From the NCBI GenBank assembly GCA_017307375.1, contig JAFKFH010000003.1:496001-560000 (forward strand): a stretch of DNA of 64,000 nt, written 5' to 3'. The stretch is from Alphaproteobacteria bacterium. Its GTDB lineage: Bacteria; Pseudomonadota; Alphaproteobacteria; Ferrovibrionales; Ferrovibrionaceae. The first letter of the stretch is position 1. The number at the start of each line of letters is the position of its first letter. The notes beneath the pieces are model-generated. The model had not been told where the DNA came from. It saw only the letters and a program-made list of their open reading frames with translations, and ran no database searches. The translations under genes and the position numbers were made by a program. Positions 35,386 through 43,100 of the stretch are shown piece after piece.

Positions 35386-37245
35386 ATGACCGTGAAGATA
35401 CTCGACAATCTCAAGATCGCGCAGAAACTGGCGCTTGCGTTCCTCCTGTTGATCGTGATCAGCGTGACGGTCAGCGCTCTGACCTGGCGAAACATGTCGG
35501 TGCTGGAGCGGACCAACAACTGGACCGTCCACACCTACCAGGTGCTCGGCGAGGCGCAGAACATCGTCGCCGGCATGGTCAACCAGGAAACCGGCCTGCG
35601 CGGCTTCCTCGTCGCCGGCGACGACAAGTTCCTGCAGCCCTATCGCGACGGTGAACGGCAGTTCGCCAAGGCGTTGGCCGAAGCCCGGCGGCTCACTTCC
35701 GACAACCCGGCCCAGCAGCGCCGCCTGGCCGATGTCGAGCGTTTCGCCACGTCCTGGCGCATGGATGTCGCCGAAAAGGAAATCGCCGCGGCCCGGACCA
35801 ATATCGACGAAGGGCGCCGGCTTGAAGCCTCGGGCGCCGGCAAGACGGCGATGGACGGCCTGCGCGGCGTGGTCGCCGAATTCGCCCAGGCCGAAGAAAG
35901 CCTGCTGTCGGTCCGCAGCGCAGAGGCCGCGGCTGCCACGTCGCTGCAAAACACGACCATTATCGTCAGTGTGCTGGTGATCGTCGTGCTGTCGGTGCTG
36001 CTCGGCTTCGGGCTGTCGCGCGTGACGGCGACGCCGATCGGCCGGATCACCGCGCTGATGGGCCGCCTGGCCGGTGGCGACAAGTCGATCGTGGTCGGCG
36101 ATCGCGAGCGTCGGGACGAGGTCGGTGGCCTGGCCCGGGCGCTCGAGATCTTCCGCGTCAACGCGATCGAGGCCGACCGCCTGGCCGCCGAGGCCGCAGC
36201 CCAGCGCGAGGAAATCGCCCGCCAGGAAAAGGCCGCGGCCGAGGCCGCGCGCCAGCGCGAGGCGGACGAGCGCCAGGCCGCCGAACGCCGGCGCCAGGAC
36301 GAGGCCGCCGCCGAGCGGCGCCAGGCCGAGGAGAAGGCCGCGCGCGATGCGGCCGAACGCCAGCGCGAGCAGGCCGAGACCGCGGCCCGCGAGGAACGGG
36401 CGCGCAAGCTGATGTCGATCGTCGGTGGTTTCGAGGCCGAGGTCGGCTCGGTGGTCCAGATCGTCGCCTCGTCCTCGACCGAGGTCCATGCCTCGGCACG
36501 GTCGATGGCGACGGTGATCGAGGGCGTGTCGCGCCAGACCCAGGACGCGGCGGCGGCGACCGAACAGACCGCGGCCAACGTGCAGACCGTCGCCTCGGCG
36601 ACCGAGGAACTGTCGGCGTCGATCAACGAGATCGCCTCGCAGGTCTCGACCGCCAGCCGGGTCTCGCAATCCGCGGTCGAACAGGCCCGCCGCACCGACC
36701 AGATCGTCCGCGGCCTCAGCACCTCGGCCGAGAAGATCGGCGAGGTGGTCAGCCTGATCAACACGATCGCCGGGCAGACCAACCTGCTGGCGCTGAATGC
36801 GACGATCGAGGCGGCACGCGCCGGCGATGCCGGCAAGGGCTTTGCCGTCGTCGCCTCCGAAGTCAAGTCGCTGGCCAACCAGACCGCCAAGGCGACCGAG
36901 GAGATCAGCCAGCAGATCGGTTCGGTGCAGTCGGCAACGCAGGAAGCCGTGGCCGCGATCCGCGACGTGTCGTCGGTGATCGAGCAGATCAACGAGATCT
37001 CCGGCTCGATCGCCTCGGCCGTCGAGCAGCAGGGGGCCGCGACCCGCGAGATCGCCCGCAATGTCGAGGATGCGTCGGCCGGCGCCAACGTGACCTCGAA
37101 GAACGTCACCGACGTCAACCAGGGCATGGGCGAGGCCGGCGGGGCGACGACCCAGGTGCTGTCGGCGTCGGAGGAGTTGTCCCGGCAGGCCGAGCGGCTG
37201 CGCAGCCAGGTCGAGCAATTCGTCGTCCAGGTCCGCGCCGTCTGA
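35386..37245 (+). CDS. methyl-accepting chemotaxis protein with CHASE3 domain
   Basis: 619-residue inner-membrane chemoreceptor. TM1 is about 12-30 ([18 protein letters not shown]). The periplasmic CHASE3-like domain, about 40-180, contains [22 protein letters not shown]2 is about 187-210, then a HAMP at 212-265. Residues 265-345 are an Arg/Glu/Ala/Gln-rich coiled coil. The signalling tip is [20 protein letters not shown], then [20 protein letters not shown]. It signals to CheA/CheW. Start at the ATG at 35386; a GTG at 35392 is an alternative. Upstream neighbour is a catabolic operon; no che genes are present here. Confidence 0.92.
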   Translation: MTVKILDNLKIAQKLALAFLLLIVISVTVSALTWRNMSVLERTNNWTVHTYQVLGEAQNIVAGMVNQETGLRGFLVAGDDKFLQPYRDGERQFAKALAEARRLTSDNPAQQRRLADVERFATSWRMDVAEKEIAAARTNIDEGRRLEASGAGKTAMDGLRGVVAEFAQAEESLLSVRSAEAAAATSLQNTTIIVSVLVIVVLSVLLGFGLSRVTATPIGRITALMGRLAGGDKSIVVGDRERRDEVGGLARALEIFRVNAIEADRLAAEAAAQREEIARQEKAAAEAARQREADERQAAERRRQDEAAAERRQAEEKAARDAAERQREQAETAAREERARKLMSIVGGFEAEVGSVVQIVASSSTEVHASARSMATVIEGVSRQTQDAAAATEQTAANVQTVASATEELSASINEIASQVSTASRVSQSAVEQARRTDQIVRGLSTSAEKIGEVVSLINTIAGQTNLLALNATIEAARAGDAGKGFAVVASEVKSLANQTAKATEEISQQIGSVQSATQEAVAAIRDVSSVIEQINEISGSIASAVEQQGAATREIARNVEDASAGANVTSKNVTDVNQGMGEAGGATTQVLSASEELSRQAERLRSQVEQFVVQVRAV

Positions 37246-37255
37246 AGCAGACTGC

Positions 37256-37284
37256 GGGGCGGGGGCTCGCCGAGCCTCCGCCCC
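37256..37284. terminator. bidirectional terminator hairpin
   Basis: 13-bp stem (37256-37268 with 37272-37284, one G-T pair) and a 3-nt loop, between the convergent chemoreceptor (+) and DUF2157 gene (-). No clear U-tract on either side. Confidence 0.6.
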
Positions 37285-37290
37285 GTACCA

Positions 37291-38343
37291 TCAGCGTATC
37301 GGGGGCGGCAGCCGCCGGCTGATCCCGGCCGGCAGGCCCCGCATCATCAGCCCGCGCAGGCCGTGCCAGAACGCCGCCAGCATCAGCACCATCGCCCCTA
37401 GTGCCAGCAGGGTCGCCGGCGGGGTCAGGTCGCTCAAGCCGACCTGGCGCAGCAGCCCGGCGAAGGCAAAGCCGGCATAGGCAAGGCCCGAGACCAGCAT
37501 CGCCCGCCGGTCGACCAGCAGGGCGACCGCGCCCAGCGCGATGAAGATGCCGAGAATGGCGGCGGCCCGCGCGCCGCTCGCCTCGCCGTCGGCCTGCAGG
37601 CCCCACAGGACCGGATGCACGATCAGCGGCGCCGCCAGCAGATGCAGCCAGAAGGCGATGTCGGCGCGGCGCGTGGTGCGGGCGGTATCGGTCATGTCGA
37701 TCCGCATCGCCAGGGCGAAGACGATCAGGCCGGTCAGGAACAGCAGCGGGTTGAGATGGTCGGCGAACCAGTCGGGTGCTGCCGCCTCGAGTCCCTTCAG
37801 CACGGCGCCGCCAAGCCCGGCGACGGTGGCGGCGACGGTGATCGGCACCCGGAACCGGCGGTAGTGCAGGGCGGCGGCCAGCGCCGCGCCGAGCGCGGCG
37901 ACACTGAGCCGCTGCGGATCTTCCGGGCCCGCCCCGGGCAGGAGCATCGCGCCGGTCAGCACGACGAGGAAGCTTGCGGCGACGAAGGCGGCGAGCAGCG
38001 CGATGCTCGGCAATGCCATCCGGCGGCGGCGGGTGAAATATTCGGCCAGCAGCCACGACAGCGCCAGCCCGACCAGCGCGCTCGCCATCGGAAAACCGGT
38101 CTGCTCGGCGAGATAGGCGGCGGCCCCCAGGAACAGGGCCAGGCCGATGGTGACGAAGATGTCGCCGAAGCCACCGGCGAAGCGCAGCGCCTCGTCGTCG
38201 CGCGGCCGGGCCGGCGGGGCGGCGAGCTCGGCGGCCAGCGCGGCCAGGGCCCGTGCCTGCTCGGGCGTGACGATGCCGCGGGCGACCGCGGCCGGCAGCA
38301 GGCCGATCCGGTCGATCCACGGGGTCTGCGGTGGAACGGTCAT
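37291..38343 (-). CDS. DUF2157-type multi-spanning membrane protein
   Basis: 350 residues with about nine or ten hydrophobic spans from residue 60 on. The N-terminus is cytoplasmic and carries the region WIDRIGLLPAAVARGIVTPE, then FGDIFVTIGLALFLGAAAYL, typical of DUF2157. Start at the ATG at 38343; a more upstream start is poorly supported. No enzymatic motif seen. Converges with the chemoreceptor; next upstream is the redoxin cluster on the same strand, 79 bp away. Confidence 0.75.
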   Translation of the reverse strand: MTVPPQTPWIDRIGLLPAAVARGIVTPEQARALAALAAELAAPPARPRDDEALRFAGGFGDIFVTIGLALFLGAAAYLAEQTGFPMASALVGLALSWLLAEYFTRRRRMALPSIALLAAFVAASFLVVLTGAMLLPGAGPEDPQRLSVAALGAALAAALHYRRFRVPITVAATVAGLGGAVLKGLEAAAPDWFADHLNPLLFLTGLIVFALAMRIDMTDTARTTRRADIAFWLHLLAAPLIVHPVLWGLQADGEASGARAAAILGIFIALGAVALLVDRRAMLVSGLAYAGFAFAGLLRQVGLSDLTPPATLLALGAMVLMLAAFWHGLRGLMMRGLPAGISRRLPPPIR

Positions 38344-38422
38344 CGTCTCGGCCCTTCTGCTGTCGTGGCCGAGACAGCTACCGCCGATGTCCGTTCCGCG
38401 CAACAGTCACGGGTGCGACGGG

Positions 38423-38955
38423 TCAGCGGGGCAGGGCACAGGTACCGTCGGCACAACCACCGTCGACCATTGCCGTGCCGGCGGCCGTCACCGGCGCGGC
38501 CAGCGCCTCGGCGATGCGCGCGCCGACCAGGATGTCGTCCTCGACGCCGAAGGTCTGGTGCAGAATCCGGCCGTCGCGGCCGATCAGCACCGAGCTCGGC
38601 GTGCCCTGCAGTCCATAGCGTTGCATGGTCACCGGCACCGGGTGATCGGCGCGGGGCTGGTCGACGCCGATCGGCGCGGTCAGGCGGTATTCATGGATGA
38701 AGGCTTCCAGCGTTGCCGGCGGCATCGCCGCGTGATGCTCGAACACGGTGTGCAGCCCGATGACCTGCAGGTCGCTGCGGGCGAAGATCCGCTCGACGCG
38801 CTGGGCTTGCGGAATGCCGCGCAGCACGCAGCCCGGGCACAGCAGCTGGAACGTGTGGATGAAGACGAGCGCCCGCGCAGCGCGGCGAGATCGAGCGGCC
38901 GGGGGGTGTTGAACCAGCGGGTGACGGCCAGATCGGGGGCATGCATGGTCGTCAC
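38423..38955 (-). pseudogene. redoxin/thioredoxin-like protein with a frameshift
   Basis: The protein starts MHAPDLAVTRWFNTPRPLDL, then AALRGR in one frame. It continues LVFIHTFQLLCPGCVLRGIP in a second frame, with the active-site CPGC and a redoxin core (VIGLHTVFEHHAAM, YGLQGTPSSVLIGRDG). One base is missing near 38866-38872 relative to an intact redoxin. Start GTG at 38955 or ATG at 38946. It may be a real null mutation or a base-call error. The C-terminus has two extra cysteines, GGCADGTC. Shares the operon with the upstream 22-codon ORF (GTGA overlap). Confidence 0.75.
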
Positions 38956-39020
38956 CGCGCGAACTGCCCGGTGCGGGTTCCGGTCGCCGCGGCGGGGGCC
39001 GGCAGATTAACCTTGGTCAT
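38952..39020 (-). CDS. 22-codon small ORF preceding the redoxin gene
   Basis: Reads MTKVNLPAPAAATGTRTGQF then AR and stop. Its ATG has the purine-rich leader AAGAGAAGAGAAAATC. Its stop overlaps the redoxin GTG as GTGA. Upstream it shares an identical 14-nt motif at similar spacing with the start of the secreted-protein gene. This favours a real translation start, either a coupled leader peptide or the true N-terminus of a twice-frameshifted redoxin. Confidence 0.4.
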   Translation of the reverse strand: MTKVNLPAPAAATGTRTGQFAR

Positions 39021-39037
39021 GATTTTCTCTTCTCTTC

Positions 39038-39051
39038 TTGCCTGGAGGGGG
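39038..39051 (-). repeat. shared 14-nt leader motif, copy 1
   Basis: On the minus strand CCCCCTCCAGGCAA, 17 nt before the ATG of the 22-codon ORF. The identical 14 nt lie at 39831-39844, 15 nt before the ATG of the secreted protein. Confidence 0.6.
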
Positions 39052-39060
39052 GAGGAAAAC

Positions 39061-39092
39061 GTCGGTCTGCCGATGGCAGTCGGCAGACCGAC
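39061..39092 (-). terminator. intrinsic terminator of the secreted-protein gene
   Basis: Perfect 13-bp inverted repeat (39061-39073 and 39080-39092), 6-nt loop, followed on the minus strand by GTTTTCC. It lies 7 bp after the stop at 39099. It may attenuate rather than end transcription, since the redoxin ORFs follow. Confidence 0.8.
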
Positions 39093-39098
39093 ACCTGA

Positions 39099-39815
39099 TC
39101 ATCTGGCCGGCATCACCCGGCCGGGCAGCGTCAGGCGGCCCGACGCGATCTTGAAGACGTCGGCGACACAGAGCAGCGGGGCATGCAGGTTGGCGTTGAC
39201 CTTCAGCCCGCCGGTCACGCCGTCATAGGCGGCCCCGGCAATGCCCCCGATCAGGCTCAGCGGTATCTCGACCTCGACCGTATTGCCGCTCAGTGTCGTC
39301 GGATAGTCCGGGCTGTCGATCAGCAGCGGTACGTTCGGCCAGGTCGCCGGCAGCCTCGGGCTGGCGCCCTTCGGAATGTCGACGACCTTCAGCCCGCCGC
39401 CGCAGGCCTTGTCCTCGGCCAGCACGACCCAATGCGGATGCCAGCGCTCGCGGTTCTTGCCGCCGAAGGCCGCATCGTCGAAATCGGGATGGAACGTCAC
39501 GGCCAGCGCGACGGTCCCCTGCGCCTTGTCGAAGCCGATCTCGCCCGAATCGAGGGAGGTCGGCCAGACATAGGCATAGACTTCCGCATTTTCGAATTTG
39601 CCGGTCGCCGCCGGCGTATCGTGGCCGGCCTTGCCGCGCACCCGGGTGGTGAAGACGGCCTTGTCGCCGTTGGTCACGATCCGGGTCTCGACGATATCGA
39701 ACGAGGCGCTGACGGCCTCGGAGGGGTCGGTCGCGACCGGGTGGCCGAGGGCGAGGGGCGAAAGAAGGGACGTGCCGCCGGCGACGAGGGCGGCAGCCAA
39801 CCAGTTCCGTGACAT
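39099..39815 (-). CDS. secreted protein of unknown function
   Basis: 238 residues with a signal peptide, about 1-24 (MSRNWLAAALVAGGTSLLSP, cut after ALG). The mature part is beta-rich and contains SASFDIVETRIVTNGDKAVF, KFENAEVYAYVWPTSLDSGE and HWVVLAEDKACGGGLKVVDI. Two Cys (CGGGL and LLCVADVF) could pair. I do not recognise the family. The ATG at 39815 has AAAAGGAA upstream. Follows the MarR gene by 38 bp and probably shares its regulation. Confidence 0.75.
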   Translation of the reverse strand: MSRNWLAAALVAGGTSLLSPLALGHPVATDPSEAVSASFDIVETRIVTNGDKAVFTTRVRGKAGHDTPAATGKFENAEVYAYVWPTSLDSGEIGFDKAQGTVALAVTFHPDFDDAAFGGKNRERWHPHWVVLAEDKACGGGLKVVDIPKGASPRLPATWPNVPLLIDSPDYPTTLSGNTVEVEIPLSLIGGIAGAAYDGVTGGLKVNANLHAPLLCVADVFKIASGRLTLPGRVMPAR

Positions 39816-39830
39816 GAGAGTCTGTTCCTT

Positions 39831-39844
39831 TTGCCTGGAGGGGG
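39831..39844 (-). repeat. shared 14-nt leader motif, copy 2
   Basis: Identical to 39038-39051. It lies between the MarR stop (39854) and the secreted-protein ATG (39815). May be a translational control element or a regulator site. Confidence 0.6.
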
Positions 39845-39853
39845 AATTTCCAC

Positions 39854-40504
39854 CTATCCGTTGACGAATGCGGTCCAGGTGGCAGCCCGGGCCGCCGGAT
39901 CGGCGGTTTCGTGCTCGCGGCAATCGACCCTGAGATCTCGAGGGCCGAAGGCCGCGTCGACGAAGGCGCAGTGATGCGGCGTCGCCGCATCGTCGTGAAC
40001 ATGTGGCCGGAAATGGCGGCAGGTGGCGCACATCCGCTGGATCGGGATGGCACCGGTCTCCTGCAGGTTGCGGATGACCTTGACCAGCGACAGCAGCAGC
40101 CTTTCCTGCTCGGCCCGGTCGAGACCCGCCACCGCGGCGACCGTGGCGCCGGGGGCGTCGTAAGTCCGATGCAGCAAGGCCAGGCCGGACTCGGTGATGG
40201 TCACGCCGACCGCCCGGCGGTCGGCCTGGGAGGCCGCGCGGCGGACATGGCCCTTGCGTTCCAGTGCGGATATCGCATCGGTCGCCGTCGGCTGGGTGAC
40301 CCCGAGATCGGCGGCGATCTCCTTGACCCGCATCGCGACCGGGTCGCGGCCGGCGACGAAACGCAGCACATGCAGTTGCGTGGGAGTGAGCCCGCCGACC
40401 TCGGCGGCCTGCCATTCGTCCGCCCGCATCGCCGTGGCAATGCGGGCCAGCCCATCGGCGATGCGGGCGGGCAATGGGCGGGAGGCGGGGGCGTCGGTGC
40501 TCAT
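39854..40504 (-). CDS. MarR-family regulator with a Cys/His-rich C-terminal extension
   Basis: 216 residues. Winged helix about 38-115: LTPTQLHVLRFVAGRDPVAM, then VKEIAADLGVTQPTATDAIS and RRAVGVTITESGLALL. Residues 156-200 add RMCATCRHFRPHVH, then HHCAFVDAAF and LRVDCREHE: four Cys (159, 162, 179, 195) and several His. Such a tail could bind zinc or an iron-sulfur cluster, so the protein may be a redox or metal sensor (inference). The next genes are a secreted protein and a redoxin. A palindromic site sits 9 bp upstream. Confidence 0.88.
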   Translation of the reverse strand: MSTDAPASRPLPARIADGLARIATAMRADEWQAAEVGGLTPTQLHVLRFVAGRDPVAMRVKEIAADLGVTQPTATDAISALERKGHVRRAASQADRRAVGVTITESGLALLHRTYDAPGATVAAVAGLDRAEQERLLLSLVKVIRNLQETGAIPIQRMCATCRHFRPHVHDDAATPHHCAFVDAAFGPRDLRVDCREHETADPAARAATWTAFVNG

Positions 40505-40512
40505 GGGGCGTA

Positions 40513-40531
40513 TATATAGGAGTACTATATA
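40513..40531. promoter_or_regulatory. palindromic MarR-type operator
   Basis: TATATAG, 5-nt spacer, CTATATA, perfect arms, 8 bp upstream of the MarR ATG. The AT-rich dyad may also include the promoter -10 of this operon. Autoregulation is likely. Confidence 0.65.
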
Positions 40532-40583
40532 ATTATCAACACTGCGGACCCTAGTGCTGGAGCTGTAGGTAGAGTGACCAAAA

Positions 40584-40610
40584 CTTACAAATATACGCTA
40601 TAACTGTAAG
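40584..40610. promoter_or_regulatory. inverted repeat upstream of the beta-helix protein gene
   Basis: CTTACA and TGTAAG with a 15-nt centre that contains TATAAC, a -10-like sequence. It ends 8 bp before the GTG start at 40619. Could be a regulator site or promoter-embedded dyad. Confidence 0.4.
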
Positions 40611-40618
40611 CATCGGCT

Positions 40619-41869
40619 GTGACAAAAACGGGTCGCGACAAGGCGGTCCGAGAGGGGCTGCCGATACAGCCACGGAGCGGGAAGACAGTGGATCGGCGCA
40701 GCTTCTTTGCGGCGGGGGCGACGGCTGCGGCTGTCGGAACGACGGGGATCACGGTGGCCCGCGCGACCGGCCTGCCGGCATCGTCGGGGGGCATGTCGAT
40801 CGTCGATTTCGGGGCGGTCGGCGACGGTGTCACCGACGACAGCGCGGCTTTCAACGCCGCGCTGAAGCAGGCGGCCAGCTACGGCCGGGTGATCTTCGTG
40901 CCGGGGCTGACCTATGCGATCGCCCGGCCGATCGTCTTTTCGTCGACGCAGGATGCCGCGCGGTCGTGGGGGCTGCGCTGCGACGGGGCCACCCTGGTCT
41001 CGCGCCTCGCCGGCAGTGCCGACGTCGTGACGCTGATCGCCAACAATACCGTGCGCTATTTCCGCCTGACCGGGGGGCTGTCGATCGTCGGGTCGGGCCA
41101 GGACGGCAACGGCCTGCGGCTGTTCGCCCCGGGCGGCACCCCCTGCCTCTACAATATGCTGATCGAGGGCCTGTCGGTCGAACGGGTCGGCGGGCACGGC
41201 CTGCTGTTCGAGGGCAACGTCTTCGAGGGCACGGTCCAGAACAGCTACTTCCAGGATTGCGGCGGGAACGGCGCAACCTTCGCCCATTCGTGCGGCGGCG
41301 TGGTCTCGGCGATCAACGTCAACGGTTGCTATTTCAGCCAGAACGGCGGCCACGGCCTGGCGGCGACCAATTTCGACGGCGAATACGGCGGCACCACCGA
41401 CGTGCGCGTCCATGGCGGCTATTGCCGCGACAACCATGGCTACGGCTTCTACTACAACAACGGCACCGGCGCCGGTGCGATCGAGCAGGTCGGGTTCGAG
41501 AACAACTGCCGGGGCCTCGCCCCCGGCGACCCGAACGGGGCCCATGTCTACGGCCTGTCCTCGATGTATCTGCGCAACTGCTCGGGCCACAACATGCATG
41601 GCGGCGCCACCTACCTGCTGCGCGGCTGGTTCTCCGGTCTGACCGTGCTGGAAGGCTGTGCCCAGTCGGCTGCCGGCGCGGCGGCGGCCACCGGGGCCAC
41701 GCGGCTGGTCCAGATCAACGGCAATGCGCAGGGCCATGTGCGGATGCGCAACTGCAACGGCGGCATCGACGTCGCGCCGGGCTCGGCCTGCAGCTGGGCG
41801 GCGGAAAGCTCGGCCGGGCCGACGCCGCGCGGCATGCTGAGCTACGCGAGCGCGCTGGCGAGCGCCTGA
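40619..41869 (+). CDS. Tat-exported right-handed beta-helix protein (pectate-lyase/GH28-like)
   Basis: 416 residues, GTG start at 40619. A Tat signal is visible: KTVDRRSFFAAGATAAAVGT (Arg26-Arg27). The mature part starts with the family segment MSIVDFGAVGDGVTDDSAAF, seen in pectate lyases, GH28 enzymes and phage-type depolymerases. A long right-handed beta-helix follows with repeated Asn/Gly turns (NSYFQDCGGNGATF, NGCYFSQNGGHGL, GGYCRDNHGYGFYYNN). A catalytic role on polysaccharide is plausible, but no definite catalytic triad is identified. Stands alone on the plus strand, divergent from the MarR gene. Confidence 0.82.
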   Translation: MTKTGRDKAVREGLPIQPRSGKTVDRRSFFAAGATAAAVGTTGITVARATGLPASSGGMSIVDFGAVGDGVTDDSAAFNAALKQAASYGRVIFVPGLTYAIARPIVFSSTQDAARSWGLRCDGATLVSRLAGSADVVTLIANNTVRYFRLTGGLSIVGSGQDGNGLRLFAPGGTPCLYNMLIEGLSVERVGGHGLLFEGNVFEGTVQNSYFQDCGGNGATFAHSCGGVVSAINVNGCYFSQNGGHGLAATNFDGEYGGTTDVRVHGGYCRDNHGYGFYYNNGTGAGAIEQVGFENNCRGLAPGDPNGAHVYGLSSMYLRNCSGHNMHGGATYLLRGWFSGLTVLEGCAQSAAGAAAATGATRLVQINGNAQGHVRMRNCNGGIDVAPGSACSWAAESSAGPTPRGMLSYASALASA

Positions 41870-41873
41870 GGCG

Positions 41874-42461
41874 TCAGCGCGGCGGGTAGAGGGTGTAGAA
41901 GATCTGCAGCCTGGCTCGTCGCGGTCGGTCCGACCGGTTGATGAACACCGCGGTCGCCGCCTTCATCGCGCGGCCGCCCTGGATCAGCACCTCGTCCTCG
42001 AACCCTGCCCCGTCGATCCCGCAATCGGCGGCGGGCAGGCACGGGCGGAAGTCGCCGTCCATCTCGGCCGCCCACAGCCGCGGCGCCAGCACCGCCGCGT
42101 CCGGCGGCAGCGGCGCGATCAGCGGCGTGCAGGCGACGCCCGCCATGATCCGCGGTCCGAAAACATCCTTGTTGTCGGGCATCGACGCGCCGCCGGTGAT
42201 CATCATCCCGCGCAGCGCGTCGGTCGTCTCGTCCATGCAGCCGGGCTTCTCCGGGCCGCCGGCCGGCCCGGGCGGCACCGTCACCGTCATCTCCAGCGCC
42301 ATCATCCGCTGCCGGCCGCACTCGGGCGGCGGGTCCAGCGCCCGGCAGGCCGGCATCGTCCGGGTCTGGCCCAGCGCCGGGGCGGCGGCGAGCAGCGCCG
42401 TGAGGATCAGGCCGGCTGCCGCAGCGGTTGACGTCGGCCGGAAAGGGTGAGGGCAAAACAT
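41874..42461 (-). CDS. secreted protein of unknown function
   Basis: 195 residues with a signal peptide, about 1-32 (TAAAAGLILTALLAAAPALG, cut after ALG). The mature part has six Cys, e.g. MPACRALDPPPECGRQR, GVACTPLI and FRPCLPAADCGIDG, probably disulfide-bonded. No family recognised. Start at the ATG at 42461; an upstream in-frame ATG at 42513 would bury the signal peptide. It ends 5 bp from the stop of the convergent beta-helix gene. Confidence 0.65.
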   Translation of the reverse strand: MFCPHPFRPTSTAAAAGLILTALLAAAPALGQTRTMPACRALDPPPECGRQRMMALEMTVTVPPGPAGGPEKPGCMDETTDALRGMMITGGASMPDNKDVFGPRIMAGVACTPLIAPLPPDAAVLAPRLWAAEMDGDFRPCLPAADCGIDGAGFEDEVLIQGGRAMKAATAVFINRSDRPRRARLQIFYTLYPPR

Positions 42462-42616
42462 CGATTCACACTGCTTCACTCGCCGCGGGTCCGCAATCGG
42501 GGGACAGTGGAACATGCGGGCACCGGCGGATGAGGATCCATGACCATGAGGATAGCGGCAAGCGCCAGACTTTCGGGTCAGGCCCCGGCTGGCTCCAGCC
42601 GGCAGGCGCGGTTCGG

Positions 42617-43096
42617 ATGCGCATTCTGATGATTCTGATTCCCGGCGACCGGGCCATGCGGCCGGTGCTGCGGCTGGGCTCGTTCGTCGGACCCTATTAC
42701 GCCTTTCGCGACGCCGGCGCCGAGGTCGTGTTGGCGTCGCCCGCGGGCGGGTTCCCGTGGCTGGGGCCGGCCACCGACGAGCCGGAAGCCGCCAGTGCCG
42801 CACTCGACCGCTTCCGCGCCGATCATCCGGCCCGCGCGGATCTCACCGATACCCTCGACTTCGACCAGGTCTACGACGAGGACTTCGAGGCCGCGCTGTG
42901 TCTCGGCGCCCCGCGCCCGCCCGGGGCGCGGGCCTTGATCGCAGCCTTTCTTCGCGCGGGCAAGCCGGTCGCGGTGATTCCGTCAATGCCGCAACTGCCG
43001 GCGCAAGGCATCGGTGACGGCCTCGTCATCACCGGTGACGATGCAGCCGCCGGCCTCCGGGCGGCCGCAGCGCTGCTCGGGGCGTTGAAGGGCTGA
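42617..43096 (+). CDS. DJ-1/PfpI-like protein
   Basis: 159 residues with the flavodoxin-like fold of DJ-1/PfpI (class I amidotransferase-like) proteins. MRILMILIPGDRAMRPVLRL is the first strand and loop, then AGAEVVLASPAGGFPWLG, and FEAALCLGAPRPPGARALIA where DJ-1 proteins have their cysteine elbow. Here the Cys lies in AALCLGAP rather than the usual position and the catalytic His is not evident, so the protein may be non-enzymatic. Ends 4 bp before the treY stop on the opposite strand. Confidence 0.6.
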   Translation: MRILMILIPGDRAMRPVLRLGSFVGPYYAFRDAGAEVVLASPAGGFPWLGPATDEPEAASAALDRFRADHPARADLTDTLDFDQVYDEDFEAALCLGAPRPPGARALIAAFLRAGKPVAVIPSMPQLPAQGIGDGLVITGDDAAAGLRAAAALLGALKG

Positions 43097-43100
43097 CCGC

